This document shows, piece after piece, positions 1 through 9,429 of a stretch of DNA of 64,000 bases. The DNA comes from AWTP1-13 sp963832445 (GTDB taxonomy: Bacteria; Pseudomonadota; Alphaproteobacteria; Rhizobiales; Hyphomicrobiaceae). The translations under genes and the position numbers were made by a program. The notes under the pieces were generated by a model. That model saw nothing but the letters and a program-made list of their open reading frames with translations. It had not been told where the DNA came from and searched no databases. The stretch's first letter is position 1; each line of letters opens with the position of its first letter. The stretch lies in contig CAWHUM010000015.1 of NCBI GenBank assembly GCA_963832445.1, forward strand, positions 264,840 to 328,839, written 5' to 3'.

Positions 1-1621
1 GAGCCCTTGAGCGCCGTGGGCGACCGCACCGGCTCCAAGCTCGTGGACGGCAAGGTCGTCACCCCGCCCGGCTGGAAGGAGGCCTACCAGCAGTTCGCTT
101 CAGGCGGCTGGGGCGCGCTGGCGGCGCCCGAGGAATGGGGCGGGCAGAACCTGCCGGCGGTCGTCTCCACCGCTGCCGGGGAGATCTGGAACGCGGCCAA
201 CCTGGCCTTTGGCCTGTGCCCGCTGCTCACCTTCGGCGCCATCGATGCCATCGAGGCGCAGGGCAGCGAGGAGCTGAAACGCATCTACCTGCCCAAGATG
301 GTGACCGGCGAGTGGACCGGCACCATGAACCTCACCGAGCCGCACGCCGGCTCCGACCTGGGCCACCTCAAGACGCGCGCCGAGCCGCAGGGCGACGGCA
401 CCTACCGCATCTTCGGCACCAAGATCTTCATCACCTACGGCGACCACGAGATGACCGACAACATCATCCATCTCGTGCTGGCCCGCCTGCCCGACGCGCC
501 GCCCGGCACGCGCGGCATCTCGCTGTTCCTGGTGCCCAAGTACCTGGTCAACAAGGACGGCTCGATCGGCAAGCGCAACGACGTGGTCTGCGCCGGCCTC
601 GAGCACAAGCTCGGCATCCATGCGAGCCCCACCGGCCGTAATGAAGTACGGCGAGAAGGACGGCGCCATCGGCTATCTGGTCGGCGAGGAGAACCGCGGC
701 CTCAACGTCATGTTCATCATGATGAACGCGGCGCGCCTCGCGGTCGGCACGCAGGGCGTCTCCGTGGCCGAGCGGGCTACCCAGCGCGCGCTCGCCTACG
801 CCAAGGAGCGCAAGCAGGGCCGCTCCGCCTCGACCAGGGGCACCGACATGGCGCCCATCATCGAGCACGCCGACATCCGCCGCAGCCTGCTCACCATGAA
901 GGCGCTGACCCAGGCGGCGCGCGCCATCTGCCTCGTCACCGCCAAGGAGACCGACGTCGCGCGCCGCGCCAAGGACCCGGCCGAGCGCGCCGCCGCCGCA
1001 CATCGCGTCGCCCTGCTCACCCCGATCGCCAAGGCCTTCTCCACCGACATCGGCTGCGAGGTGGCCTCCATCGGCGTGCAGGTGCACGGCGGCATGGGCT
1101 TCATCGAGGAGACCGGCGCCGCCCAGATCTACCGCGACGCGCGCATCCTGCCGATCTACGAGGGCACCAACGGCATCCAGGCCCTCGACCTCGTCACGCG
1201 CAAGCTGCCGCTGGAAGGCGGCAAGGTGGTCGCGGCCTACATCGGCGAGCTGCAGAAGACCGTGGAGGAGGTGCGCGCCTCCAACCGGCCCGAGTTCGGC
1301 CGCATGGGCGAGCGGCTCGGCGAGACGGTGGCCGCGCTGGCCGAGGCCTCGCGCTGGATGGGCGCGAGCCTGCAGAAGAACCCGGAGGCCGCCATGGCCG
1401 GCGCCACGCCCTATCTGCGGCTGTTCGGCCTGGCCTCGGGCGGCATCTATCTCGCCCGCGGGGCGCTGGCTGCGGCACGCAACGGCGGCCACGGTCGCAG
1501 CCGATCGCCATTGCCCGCTTCTTCGCCGAGAACATCGCCACTGCGGCGACCGGGCCTCAAGGACACCGTGATCGGCGGTGCCGACTCCACGCTGCTGGCA
1601 CCGGAGCTGCTGTCGGCTTGA
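1..1621 (+). CDS. DmdC-like acyl-CoA dehydrogenase (5' partial, frameshifted)
   Basis: FAD-dependent acyl-CoA dehydrogenase; the gene is already open at base 1, so the N-terminus is missing. The motif LTEPHAGSDLG (FAD/substrate region), the stretch IHASPT followed by MKYG, the GEENRGL segment and QVHGGMGFIEE place it with the long (about 590 residue) subfamily that includes 3-methylmercaptopropionyl-CoA dehydrogenase DmdC. The C-terminal extension typical of that subfamily ends at TGA 1619-1621. The reading frame breaks near 634 (ACC|G|GCC, an extra G), near 1490 and again near 1555; the protein sequence continues sensibly across all three, so I read these as base errors. The substrate cannot be assigned. 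With the enoyl-CoA hydratase downstream it suggests beta-oxidation of an acyl- or arylalkanoyl-CoA. Confidence 0.85.
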
Positions 1622-1693
1622 GGGGCGATGAACGAGTACGCGAGGCGCACGAGGGTTCGATGGCCGCCAATGTCATAGCGACCCTGCACAACG

Positions 1694-1880
1694 ATGACGC
1701 CCGATCGCTGCGTGAAGATCGTCAAGCGGCCCGACGGCAGTTTCGGTTTCCAGCGAATTCCGCAGAGATCCGGAGGACGCTGGCGGCTGGACCCTCGTCA
1801 GCGACAATCCCCAAGCCACCCCGACCGAGGCGCAGGCGCTGGCTGCCGCCCGCGCGGGAGTGGGCTGGCTGCGTGATATG
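1694..1880 (+). CDS. small unknown protein, copy 1 (frameshifted)
   Basis: About 60 residues, beginning MTPDRCVKIVKRPDGSFGF and ending around GVGWLRDM. The frame changes near 1755-1770 and again before 1850. It is clearly homologous to the segment at 1945-2191 (DRC-V-I, DGxFGF, WTLVS, ARAGVxWLRD), so the two are tandem paralogues. I do not know a function. No signal peptide or membrane segment is visible. The ATG at 1694 is chosen because conserved residues follow directly. Confidence 0.5.
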
Positions 1881-1944
1881 CCGGCGCCGGCAAGAGCCGC
1901 TGCTCGAATCCCGCGGGGGACAAGCCAAGCGGTCACGTGCGGTC

Positions 1945-2191
1945 GTGAGCCTGCACAACGATGCCGTCGACCGCTGCGTCGACATCATCGCCAACGACGA
2001 CGGCACCTTCGGCTTCAAGGAGTTTCGCCGCGACCCCGAGGATCGCGGCGGCTGGACGCTCGTCAGCTACAACCCACGCGCGGTCTTCGCGACGCAGGAT
2101 GCAGGCCATCGCCGCGGCGCGGGCCGGAGTGGCCTGGCTGCGCGATCAGGATGTCTCCCTCTCCCCGCTTGCGGGGAGAGGGTCGGGGTGA
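1945..2191 (+). CDS. small unknown protein, copy 2 (frameshifted)
   Basis: Paralogue of the preceding small gene: VDRCVDIIANDDGTFGFKEF, then RRDPEDRGGWTLVSYNPRA, then after a frame change near 2095 AARAGVAWLRDQ. Aligning both copies at the DNA level shows that the ATG of copy 1 corresponds to ATG 1961 here, but one base is missing shortly after it. The in-frame GTG at 1945 is the only intact start. The C-terminus runs into the palindromic repeat at 2154, which supplies the stop codon at 2189. Function unknown. Confidence 0.45.
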
Positions 2192-2275
2192 GGGGTAGCA
2201 ACACACGCCGACGTCGGAGCAAGCCCCTGCCCCTCACCCTAGCCCTCTCCCCATAAGAATGGGGAGAGGGAACAG
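2154..2275. repeat. dispersed double-hairpin palindromic repeat, copy A
   Basis: Two palindromes: CCCTCTCCCCGC paired with GCGGGGAGAGGG, and further on CCCTCTCCCC with GGGGAGAGGG around ATAAGAAT. They are separated by a GTCGGGGTGAGGGG segment and its partner CCCCTCACC. The same arrangement recurs at 11271-11386 with about 90% identity by eye. Such elements occur between genes in many proteobacteria and often act as transcription-terminating or mRNA-stabilising hairpins. Confidence 0.85.
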
Positions 2276-2290
2276 TCAGGAGAGAACGCG

Positions 2291-3089
2291 ATGACCCAGG
2301 AAATCCAGATCAAAGTCGAGGACGGCGTGCAGGTGATGCGCTTCACCCGCGCCGACAAGAAGAACGCCTTCACCGGCCCGATGTACAACGCCATGTCGGA
2401 GGCGCTCGACGCCGCCGAGACGAACGACGCCATCGCCTGCCACGTCTTCATCGGCTCGGGCGGCGTGTTCTCGGCCGGCAACGACATCAACGATTTCCTG
2501 CGCCGCGCCCAGGCCACCGCGTCGGGCGACGGCAAGGGCATCCCGGCACCCTCGCTCGACTTCATCAAGCGCCTGCCGAAGGTGACGAAGCCCATGATCG
2601 CCGCCGTCGATGGCCTCGCCATCGGCATCGGCACCACCATGCTGCTGCACTGCGACCTGGTCTACGCCACGCCCGCGGCCAGCCTGCGCACGCCATTCCT
2701 CGACCTGGGCCTGATCCAGGAGGCGGGCTCCACCGTCACCGCGCCGGCGCGCATGGGCTATCCGCGCGCCTTCGAGCTGATCTGCCTCGGCGAGCCGTTC
2801 AGCGCCGAGCGCGCGCTGCAAGCGGGGCTCATCAACGCCATCGTTCCGGCCGGACCAGCTCGAAGCCACCGCCATGAAGGCCGCCAAGCGCCTTGCCGCC
2901 AAGCCGCGCCAAGCTCTCATGACCTCGCGCCGGCTGCTGCGCAAGGGCCACGAGGCGATCAGCGCCATGATCGAGGAGGAGGCCAAGGCCTATCAGACCC
3001 TGATGAGCTCGCCCGAGGCCCGCGAGGCCTTCACCGCTTTCCTGGAGAAGCGCCCGCCCGACTTCGCCAAAGCCCGGCGCGGAGGCTAG
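2291..3089 (+). CDS. enoyl-CoA hydratase/isomerase family protein (one frameshift)
   Basis: Crotonase-fold enzyme, about 265 residues. The oxyanion-hole segment FSAGNDINDF (residues 60-70) and GLAIGIGTTMLLHCDLVYA (residues 110-130) are typical. The usual catalytic glutamates of true hydratases are not obvious, so an isomerase or other crotonase activity is possible. A good ribosome site (AGGAG at 2278) precedes the ATG at 2291. The frame breaks near 2853, where GCC|G|GAC has an extra G; after correction IVPADQLEATAMKAAKRLA reads through to TAG 3087. It probably works with the acyl-CoA dehydrogenase upstream. Confidence 0.85.
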
Positions 3090-3139
3090 GCAAGCCGCGG
3101 ACGCCAATGCGTTTGCGAGCAATGCTGGAGTAACGCCCG

Positions 3140-4462
3140 ATGCTGAGCGCCCAGGAGAACGATCTCATCACCCGCATCGGGCCGGGGACGCCCTGCGGCA
3201 ACCTCATGCGGCGCTACTGGCAGCCGGCAGCACTGGTCGACGAGCTGGAAGGCCCGCGCCCCGTGAAGCCGGTGCGGCTGCTGGGCGAGAACCTGGTGCT
3301 GTTCCGCGACGAGCAAGGCCGCTACGGCCTGCTCGACCGGCATTGCCCGCACCGCGGCGCCGACCTCGCCTTCGGCCGGCGCGAGAACGGCGGCTTGCGC
3401 TGCTCGTTCCACGGCTGGCTGTTCGACGTGACGGGCCAGTGCCTGGAGACGCCGGCCGAGCCGGTCAACAGCCCGCTCTGCCGCAACATCAAGCAGCCGG
3501 CCTATCCCGTCGTGGAGAAGAGCGGCGTGCTGTGGGCCTACATGGGCCCCGGCGAGGCGCCCGCGTTCCCGGCCTTCGACTGCTTCGTGGCGCCCGACGC
3601 CTACACCTTCGCCTTCAAGGGCCTGTGGGAGTGCAACTGGCTGCAGGCGCTGGAGGTCGGCATCGACCCCGCGCACGCCTCCTACCTGCACCAGTTCTTC
3701 GAGGACGAGGACCGCTCCAAGTCCTACGGCAAGCAGTTCCGCGACACGTCGATGGATTCCGACATCCCCATGACGCAGGTGATGCGCGAGCACGGCCGGC
3801 CGGTGATCGAGGTGGAGCAGACCGATTGGGGTCTCAAGATCCTCACCACCCGCGACCTCGGCAACAGCAAGACGCACGTGCGTCGTCACCAACCAGATCT
3901 TCCCGCACGCCATCTCCATTCCGCTTTCCCAGGAGATGATGCTCACCCAGTGGCACGTGCCGGTCGATGACGAGAACTGCTACTGGTACACGGTCTTCAC
4001 GAGCTTCGGGCAGCCCGGTCGACAAGGCCGCGATGCGGGCCCAGCGGCTGCAGGTGTACGAGCTGCCCGAGTACCGCTCCAAGAAGAACCGCAGCAACGA
4101 CTACGGCTTCGACCCGCACGAGCAGGAGCACAAGACCTACACGGGCATGGGCGAGGACATCAACGTCCACGACCAGTGGGCGGTCGAGAGCCAGGGGCGC
4201 ATCCAGGACCGCACCAAGGAGCACCTTGGGCTCATCCGACAAGGCGATCTCGGCCTATCGCCGCCTGCTCAAGAAATCGATCGACCAGGTGAAGAAGGGC
4301 GAGCGGCCCGTGCTGGCGGTAGGTGCCGAGGAAGCCAGGCACATCCGCGGCCCCCTCACCATCGACGGCATTTCCGCCAACGCTGCACTCCAGACCTATG
4401 CCGCCGACACCGACCGCCGCCGCCGCCAAGGCGCGCCCTGGCCGGCGATGGCGGCGGAGTAG
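3140..4462 (+). CDS. Rieske non-haem iron oxygenase, phthalate dioxygenase-like (frameshifted)
   Basis: Oxygenase component of an aromatic-ring hydroxylating or O-demethylating monooxygenase, about 440 residues. The Rieske [2Fe-2S] ligands C69-P-H71 and C88-S-F-H91 are seen. The mononuclear iron site is suggested by the segment DPAHASYLHQ. The single large subunit and the family features around FHGWLFD resemble phthalate 4,5-dioxygenase-type (alpha-only) enzymes. Frame breaks lie near 3885, 4012 (CCC|G|GTC) and 4228 (extra G); corrected text continues to TAG 4460. Only 13 bases separate it from the glutamine-synthetase-like gene, so they are probably co-transcribed. No reductase gene lies nearby, so electrons must come from elsewhere. 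Confidence 0.85.
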
Positions 4463-4475
4463 GGCCGTCCGCCAC

Positions 4476-5914
4476 ATGACCTTCGTCGAGCGCTACGCCC
4501 CCTGGTCGGCCGAGCAGAAGGACGCTGCCGAGCGTGCGCTCCGGCTCGTCGACGAGCAGGGCCTCGAGGTGGTCCGCATCTCGTTTCCCGACCAGCACGG
4601 GCTCCTGCGCGGCAAAACCTTGATGGCCGGCGAAACGGCCAACGCGCTCCGCAACGGCTGCTCCATCACCAGCTCGCTGTTCGCCAAGGACACCGCCAAC
4701 CGCACGGTGTTTCCCGTGTGGACCGCCGGCGGCGGCTTCGGGCTCGACGCCTTCGAGGGCGCCGGCGACGTGATCATGGTGCCCGACCCCACAACCTTCC
4801 GCGTCCTGCCGTGGGCGCGCAAGACCGGCTGGCTGCTGGCCGACGTCTATCTCCCCGATGGCCGGCCGGTGCCGTTTGCCACCCGCCACATCTACCGCAC
4901 GGCGCTCTCCAGCCTCGCCGCCGCGGGCTACGACTACGTTGCCGGCCTCGAGGTCGAGTTCCACGTCTTCAGGCTGGAGAGCGACCGCATGGCGCCCGAG
5001 GCGTCCGGCCAGCCGGGCACCCCGCCGCCGGTCTCGATCCTGACCCAGGGCTACCAGTATCTCTCCGAGCTGCGCTTCGATCAGCTGGAGCCCGCAGTCG
5101 AGATCATCCGCCGCGAGATCGTCGCCCTCGGCCTGCCCCTTGCGCTCGGTGGAGTGCGAGTTCGGCCCCAGCCAGTGCGAGTTCACCTTCCAGGCGCTGA
5201 CCGGGCTGGAGCCCGCCGACACCATGGTGCTGTTCCGCAGCGCCGTGAAGCAGATCTGCCGCCGTCACGGTTTGCACGCGACCTTCATGTGCCGGCCGAA
5301 GATCCCCAACGTCATGTCGTCGGGCTGGCACCTGCACCAGTCGCTGGTCGACCGCAAGAGCGGCGCCAACGCCTTCATGCCGGCGCGCCAGGGCGAGCTG
5401 TTGTCGGACACCGGGCGGAATTTCCTCGGCCGGCCTGCTGGCACACGCGCGCGCCAGCGCCGTCTTCACCACGCCGACGCTGAACGGCTACAAGCGCTTC
5501 CGCTCGCACTCGCTTGCGCCGGACCGCGCTGTCTGGGGCCATGACAACCGCGGCGTGATGGTGCGCGTGCTCGGCGGCGTCGGCGATACCGCCACGCGGC
5601 TCGAGAACCGCGTCGGCGAGCCCGCCGCCAACCCTTACCTCTACATGGCCTCGCAGGTGCTGGCCGGCCTCGATGGCATGCAGCGCCATCTCGATCCCGG
5701 CCCCTCCGCCGACGCACCCTACGACACCAAGGCCGATTTCCTGCCCAAGAGCCTGGCCGAGGCGATCGCCGCGCTCCGCGGCGACGCGTTCTTCCGCGAG
5801 AAGCTCGGCTCCGCCTTCGTCGACTACCTCATCAAAATCAAGGACGCCGAGATCGCCCGCTTCCAGGCCGAGGTGACCGACTGGGAGCAGCGCGAATACT
5901 TCGAGATGTTCTGA
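4476..5914 (+). CDS. glutamine synthetase family ligase (frameshifted)
   Basis: About 478 residues of the glutamine synthetase catalytic fold: AGLEVEFHVF carries the metal-binding glutamates, SGWHLHQSL the ATP/metal histidine region, and NPYLYMASQVLAGLDGM the C-terminal signature. The ATG at 4476 follows the Rieske stop closely. Frames change near 5148 and 5430; the corrected sequence ends at TGA 5912. It lacks the adenylylation-loop context of nitrogen-assimilation GlnA and resembles GlnT/PuuA-type gamma-glutamyl ligases, which couple glutamate to amines. Next to a Rieske oxygenase it could glutamylate an amine substrate, as gamma-glutamylanilide synthase does in aniline breakdown; that link is inference. 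Confidence 0.8.
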
Positions 5915-5996
5915 TCCGTCTCCGAAGCCGTTCTCCCAATCTCCCGCCAACCGAAGGCCTCGCGATTTCCGGCTGACCTTCGCCGGCCTGCCGGGT

Positions 5997-7679
5997 ATGG
6001 TCCGTTCCATGCCGATGCCCGATCCGCCTCATCCGGATGCCGCGTCGCGCTCCGGCCTCGCCGCCCTCCTGCGGACGCTCTTGCTTGCCCTGATCCTGCT
6101 GCTGCCGGTGGCGGTGATGATGGGCGCCTTCGACCGGCTTGGCGTGCCAGGCACCAGGCCCGGCGGCGATCCGGCGCGGTCCATGTCGGGCGCGCTGGAG
6201 AATGCCGCTCGCCACGTGCGGTCCCTGCCGCCGCGGCCAGATGCGCTGGCAATTGCCGCGGAGGCCACGCCGGAGGGGCATTGGCGCTTCGTCAGCAGGA
6301 CGGGCGAAGTACTCACTGCCGGCACGGCAGAGGAGATGAAGCGCGCGATCCCGCTGCTGCATCCCGAGGCCAAGGCCAACGTCCGCCTGGCGCTCTACGT
6401 GACGGAGGACACCGTCTTCCGCCAGGCTGCGGCGCTGAAAGCCCTGCCCGCCAACGCCGAGTTGTTCGTCGTGGTGGGGCCGGAGAGCTATCGCCTCGTG
6501 CGGCGCGCCGAGGATGCTCCTGATCGCTTCTTGGCCGAGGTGCGCCCGCATGTGGTGGTGGAGATGGCCGACCGGCGGCTCTTCGCCGAGGCCGTTTGGC
6601 AGCTGGAGCGTCCGCTGACCAAGGCCGGCGTGCGCGTGCTGGCGCTGGAGCCCGGCGGCCCCTCTTCCCTGTCGGCAGGCCCGCGCATCGATCCAGCCAG
6701 CCGGCGCCCGCTCATCGACGTCATCGACCCCGGCAGCCTGGCCGCCGCCATGGATTCCGTGAGCGGCCAGACCCTGCTCGTTGTAGGCCGCATCGACCGC
6801 GATCAGCTCTACGTCAGGCCGTCCGGCGGCGGCGAGCGCAGCCTGCTGCTCAAGGACCTGTTCCGGGCCGCGGAGGCGGCCGACGTCAGCCTGATCCTGC
6901 TGCATGCTGCGGCGACCCCGCGCCAGCCTGGCGGGCGCAATTGGTTGTGGCAAAGGGTGGAGGTGGCGGGGCTGGAGGAGGCGCTGCAGCGCTCGCGGCT
7001 CGCGGATTTTCTCAATGGCCTCGGCGCCCCGAACCGGCGCATGGCGGCCATCGCCTTGCCGGTCGGCGGCCGCACGCTGCTCGACCTGATACCGGCCGGC
7101 GATCTTGCCGCCGCGCAGCCCGCGCGCGGTGTCACCGATTTCTTCTCCGGCATCGTTGCGGACCTTACGGGCCGTGTGGTGGCTGCCGGCGTGAAGGCGA
7201 ACCTGCGCAGCGCCGAGCGGCAGCAGGAGTTCGACCTGCGTCTGCTGCCTGGCATTCCTTCCGCCCTTCAGTTCGGCTATCTGGCGCTGATGTTCGTCGG
7301 CCTGCTCGGCGTGCCGCTGTCGCGCGCCTGGTGGTCTCGCATCTGGCCGCCGGAGGTGGCCGCCGAGTATGCCGGCCGCACCGGCTATTGGGCGGCGCGG
7401 GCGGTACGCTCGCTTGCCTATGCGCTGATATTCCTCCCGCTGACGGCGGTGGTCGCCGCGCCCGCCAATCTCGCCGCCCAGATTTGGGAAGGCATCACCG
7501 CGCCGGCTCGCTGGTGGCGCCGGATGTTCGGCTCTCGCGCTGCACGAGCGCCGGCAGCTGCAGGAGCGAAGCAAGCGCTAAGCGGCGATGCTCGGCTGCC
7601 GACTACGCCGACCAGCAGCGACCGCGAGTGGCCGGTGCTTGAGGCCCCGCGCCTCGGCCGCCGCCTGCCGCACCGCTGA
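5997..7679 (+). CDS. membrane protein of unknown function
   Basis: Up to 560 residues. A strong membrane segment lies at residues 22-45 (ALLRTLLLALILLLPVAV), followed by a large soluble domain of about 370 residues, and two further hydrophobic stretches near residues 420-440 and 465-500. I recognise no domain. The last 35 codons look non-native: in another frame the text LHERRQLQERSKR ends at TAA near 7581, so the true C-terminus may be there. It starts 80 bases after the ligase gene on the same strand but need not be functionally linked. Confidence 0.6.
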   Translation: MVRSMPMPDPPHPDAASRSGLAALLRTLLLALILLLPVAVMMGAFDRLGVPGTRPGGDPARSMSGALENAARHVRSLPPRPDALAIAAEATPEGHWRFVSRTGEVLTAGTAEEMKRAIPLLHPEAKANVRLALYVTEDTVFRQAAALKALPANAELFVVVGPESYRLVRRAEDAPDRFLAEVRPHVVVEMADRRLFAEAVWQLERPLTKAGVRVLALEPGGPSSLSAGPRIDPASRRPLIDVIDPGSLAAAMDSVSGQTLLVVGRIDRDQLYVRPSGGGERSLLLKDLFRAAEAADVSLILLHAAATPRQPGGRNWLWQRVEVAGLEEALQRSRLADFLNGLGAPNRRMAAIALPVGGRTLLDLIPAGDLAAAQPARGVTDFFSGIVADLTGRVVAAGVKANLRSAERQQEFDLRLLPGIPSALQFGYLALMFVGLLGVPLSRAWWSRIWPPEVAAEYAGRTGYWAARAVRSLAYALIFLPLTAVVAAPANLAAQIWEGITAPARWWRRMFGSRAARAPAAAGAKQALSGDARLPTTPTSSDREWPVLEAPRLGRRLPHR

Positions 7680-7747
7680 TTTGCGTGACGCTGTCCGAAG
7701 GCCAGCATCAAGCGCCTGCGACCGGCAACCCTTGGCAGTGATTGGCC

Positions 7748-8596
7748 TTAGGGACTGGCCTTGGCGCGGCGGCCCGCGCGCACGAGTTGGCGCAAGGAGA
7801 GCGCGTGGAGGAGGATCGAGCTCGGCACGGCGAAGGCTGGGATCATAACGGTCGGGTATGTGCCGAGCTGTGCGTTCGGCCGGTCGGGAACGATGAGCTG
7901 CAGCGGCCCCGGCGTGCTCAGGATGCCGATGCCGACGGCAATTGCGAAGTCGACGAGGCCGAGCACGTTCCAGGCCATAGCGGTCCGCCGTGCGCCCTGC
8001 GCGCCAACATGCAGCAGGTAGGCGACAGGTAGCGCCAGCAGGCCGACGAGCACGTCTCCCCCGCCGGCCGGCAGGGCGAAAGTGCCCGATATGTCGCCCC
8101 TGCTCCAGGCGACGAGAAAGATACCCCCGAACACGCGATAGGCCTGAAGACCGACAAGCCACGCGGCGGGGGCGGCATCGAGTAGCGCCCCGACGCGCTT
8201 TGAGCGCACGAGGAATGGAAGGCCGACCAGGAGCGGCAGGAAGATCGAGATCGGTAGCGCCGGGCTGGATGCACCCGGGCGCGGGCGGAACGCCCCCTCG
8301 ACGGCCAGCCACCAAACCGTGGCCAGCCAAGCGGTGAAAGGGATGGCCATGGCCAGCCAAACCCGGACGCGCGTGCCGGTTTCGAAGCCGGTGCGCGTCA
8401 GCGCCAGCCAGAGCCCGAACAGCATGGCGGTATGGATGACCGCGCGGACTACGGCCGAGGGAATGCCGGTGGCCTGCAGGTCGGCAAACGCGAAGTTGAG
8501 GCCCAGCCACGCCGCCGTAAAGGCGACGGCGAGCATGAACAGGCCGATCACGCCGGTTGCAACAGATGGATGCGATTGCGGCAAGGTCGTGCTCAT
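7748..8596 (-). CDS. polytopic membrane protein of unknown function
   Basis: About 282 residues with seven or eight hydrophobic segments spread over the length, starting from MSTTLPQSHP; an in-frame ATG 30 bases further upstream (8626) is possible. No transporter signature is visible. It is divergently transcribed from the HxlR regulator at 8739, with a small inverted repeat between the two, so it is the most likely target of that regulator. HxlR-controlled membrane proteins of this size are common in proteobacteria and uncharacterised. Confidence 0.7.
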   Translation of the reverse strand: MSTTLPQSHPSVATGVIGLFMLAVAFTAAWLGLNFAFADLQATGIPSAVVRAVIHTAMLFGLWLALTRTGFETGTRVRVWLAMAIPFTAWLATVWWLAVEGAFRPRPGASSPALPISIFLPLLVGLPFLVRSKRVGALLDAAPAAWLVGLQAYRVFGGIFLVAWSRGDISGTFALPAGGGDVLVGLLALPVAYLLHVGAQGARRTAMAWNVLGLVDFAIAVGIGILSTPGPLQLIVPDRPNAQLGTYPTVMIPAFAVPSSILLHALSLRQLVRAGRRAKASP

Positions 8597-8637
8597 CTCG
8601 CGAACTCCAACAATGTTAAGGTCCATTACATGTATTT

Positions 8638-8654
8638 ACTCCAAATTATGGAGT
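8638..8654. promoter_or_regulatory. inverted repeat ACTCC-N7-GGAGT in divergent promoter
   Basis: Perfect 5-bp inverted repeat with an AT-rich 7-base spacer (AAATTAT), placed between the divergent membrane-protein and HxlR genes. HxlR-type regulators bind short inverted repeats in their own divergent promoters, so this is a plausible operator. The surrounding sequence (8615-8670) is the most AT-rich stretch locally. Confidence 0.45.
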
Positions 8655-8738
8655 CACTACACGAAATCGAGAAAAGCGTTAAGCTGGCCGGCCGGCGCTC
8701 GTCGGGAGACGACGCAAGGGCGCTCGAGAAGGACGGCA

Positions 8739-9056
8739 ATGTCTACAAGCTACAATCTGAAATGCCCCGTTGCGCGCACGCTTGATATCATCGGCGAGCG
8801 CTGGACGGTTCTGATCCTGCGCGACCTGTTCGTGGACGGACCCCGCAAGTTCCAGGACTTCGAGCAATCGCTGCGGGGCATCAGCGCAACGACGCTGTCG
8901 GCGCGCCTCAAGAAGCTCGAGGAGCATGGCATTCTCGCGCGCAGGTTCTATGCAGAGCATCCGCCCCGTGCGGAATACGTGCTGACCGACAAGGGCCGCA
9001 CCCTCGGTCCGCTGCTCAAGATGATGCTGGATTGGGGCACCAAGCACACGCGCTGA
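8739..9056 (+). CDS. HxlR-family transcriptional regulator
   Basis: 105 residues, the full length of the family. The winged helix is seen as CPVARTLDIIGERWTVLILR, FQDFEQSLRGISATTLSARL (recognition helix) and YVLTDKGRTLGPLL (wing). Cys10 at the family's conserved N-terminal position is present, which in some members senses aldehydes or oxidants. The ATG at 8739 is chosen since the family begins about 10 residues before this cysteine. It probably controls the divergent membrane protein and itself. Confidence 0.88.
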   Translation: MSTSYNLKCPVARTLDIIGERWTVLILRDLFVDGPRKFQDFEQSLRGISATTLSARLKKLEEHGILARRFYAEHPPRAEYVLTDKGRTLGPLLKMMLDWGTKHTR

Positions 9057-9074
9057 CCGGCGTCGGTGGTCTTG

Positions 9075-9344
9075 CCGCCGCCACGGACCCTTGCGGCACA
9101 GCGAAATCAGGAACGGGCTATTCACGGGCATGGACGGGACGAAGGAATCGCCCCGCGCGTCCTTAACCGCGAGCTCAAGGCTTTGGCCGATATCGGCGTC
9201 ATCGCGGGCAAGGACTACGGCGTCGTTCCCCCGAAGGTGGATTACCGCCTCACAAACCCGGGACGGAGTTTCATTCCGGTCATCGAGGTGATCCAGCAAT
9301 GGGGCATCCGCCACCTGAAGGGAAGTGCCGCCCGCCCGGCGTGA
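9075..9344 (+). pseudogene. N-terminally truncated second HxlR-family regulator
   Basis: The segment LRHSEIRNGL, then after a frame change near 9155 PRVLNRELKALADIGVIA and VPPKVDYRLTNPGRSFIPVIEVIQQWG matches the second half of an HxlR winged helix. The N-terminal 25 or so residues, including the conserved cysteine, are absent, and the fragment starts directly after the intact HxlR gene. It looks like the remnant of a duplicated or deleted regulator. Confidence 0.6.
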
Positions 9345-9429
9345 CGGTACCCCCTTGAGGTTGAGCCGGCGCCTGCAGCTCTATACTGTGAGGCGTCGCC
9401 GACGCCGGCATTGCTCACAGGGGATCGAC

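Noticed and set aside
548..1492. Long minus-strand open frame opposite the acyl-CoA dehydrogenase
   Set aside because: It lies fully over a conserved dehydrogenase on the other strand; its text is Ala/Gly/Arg-rich with no family features. High GC produces such antisense frames.
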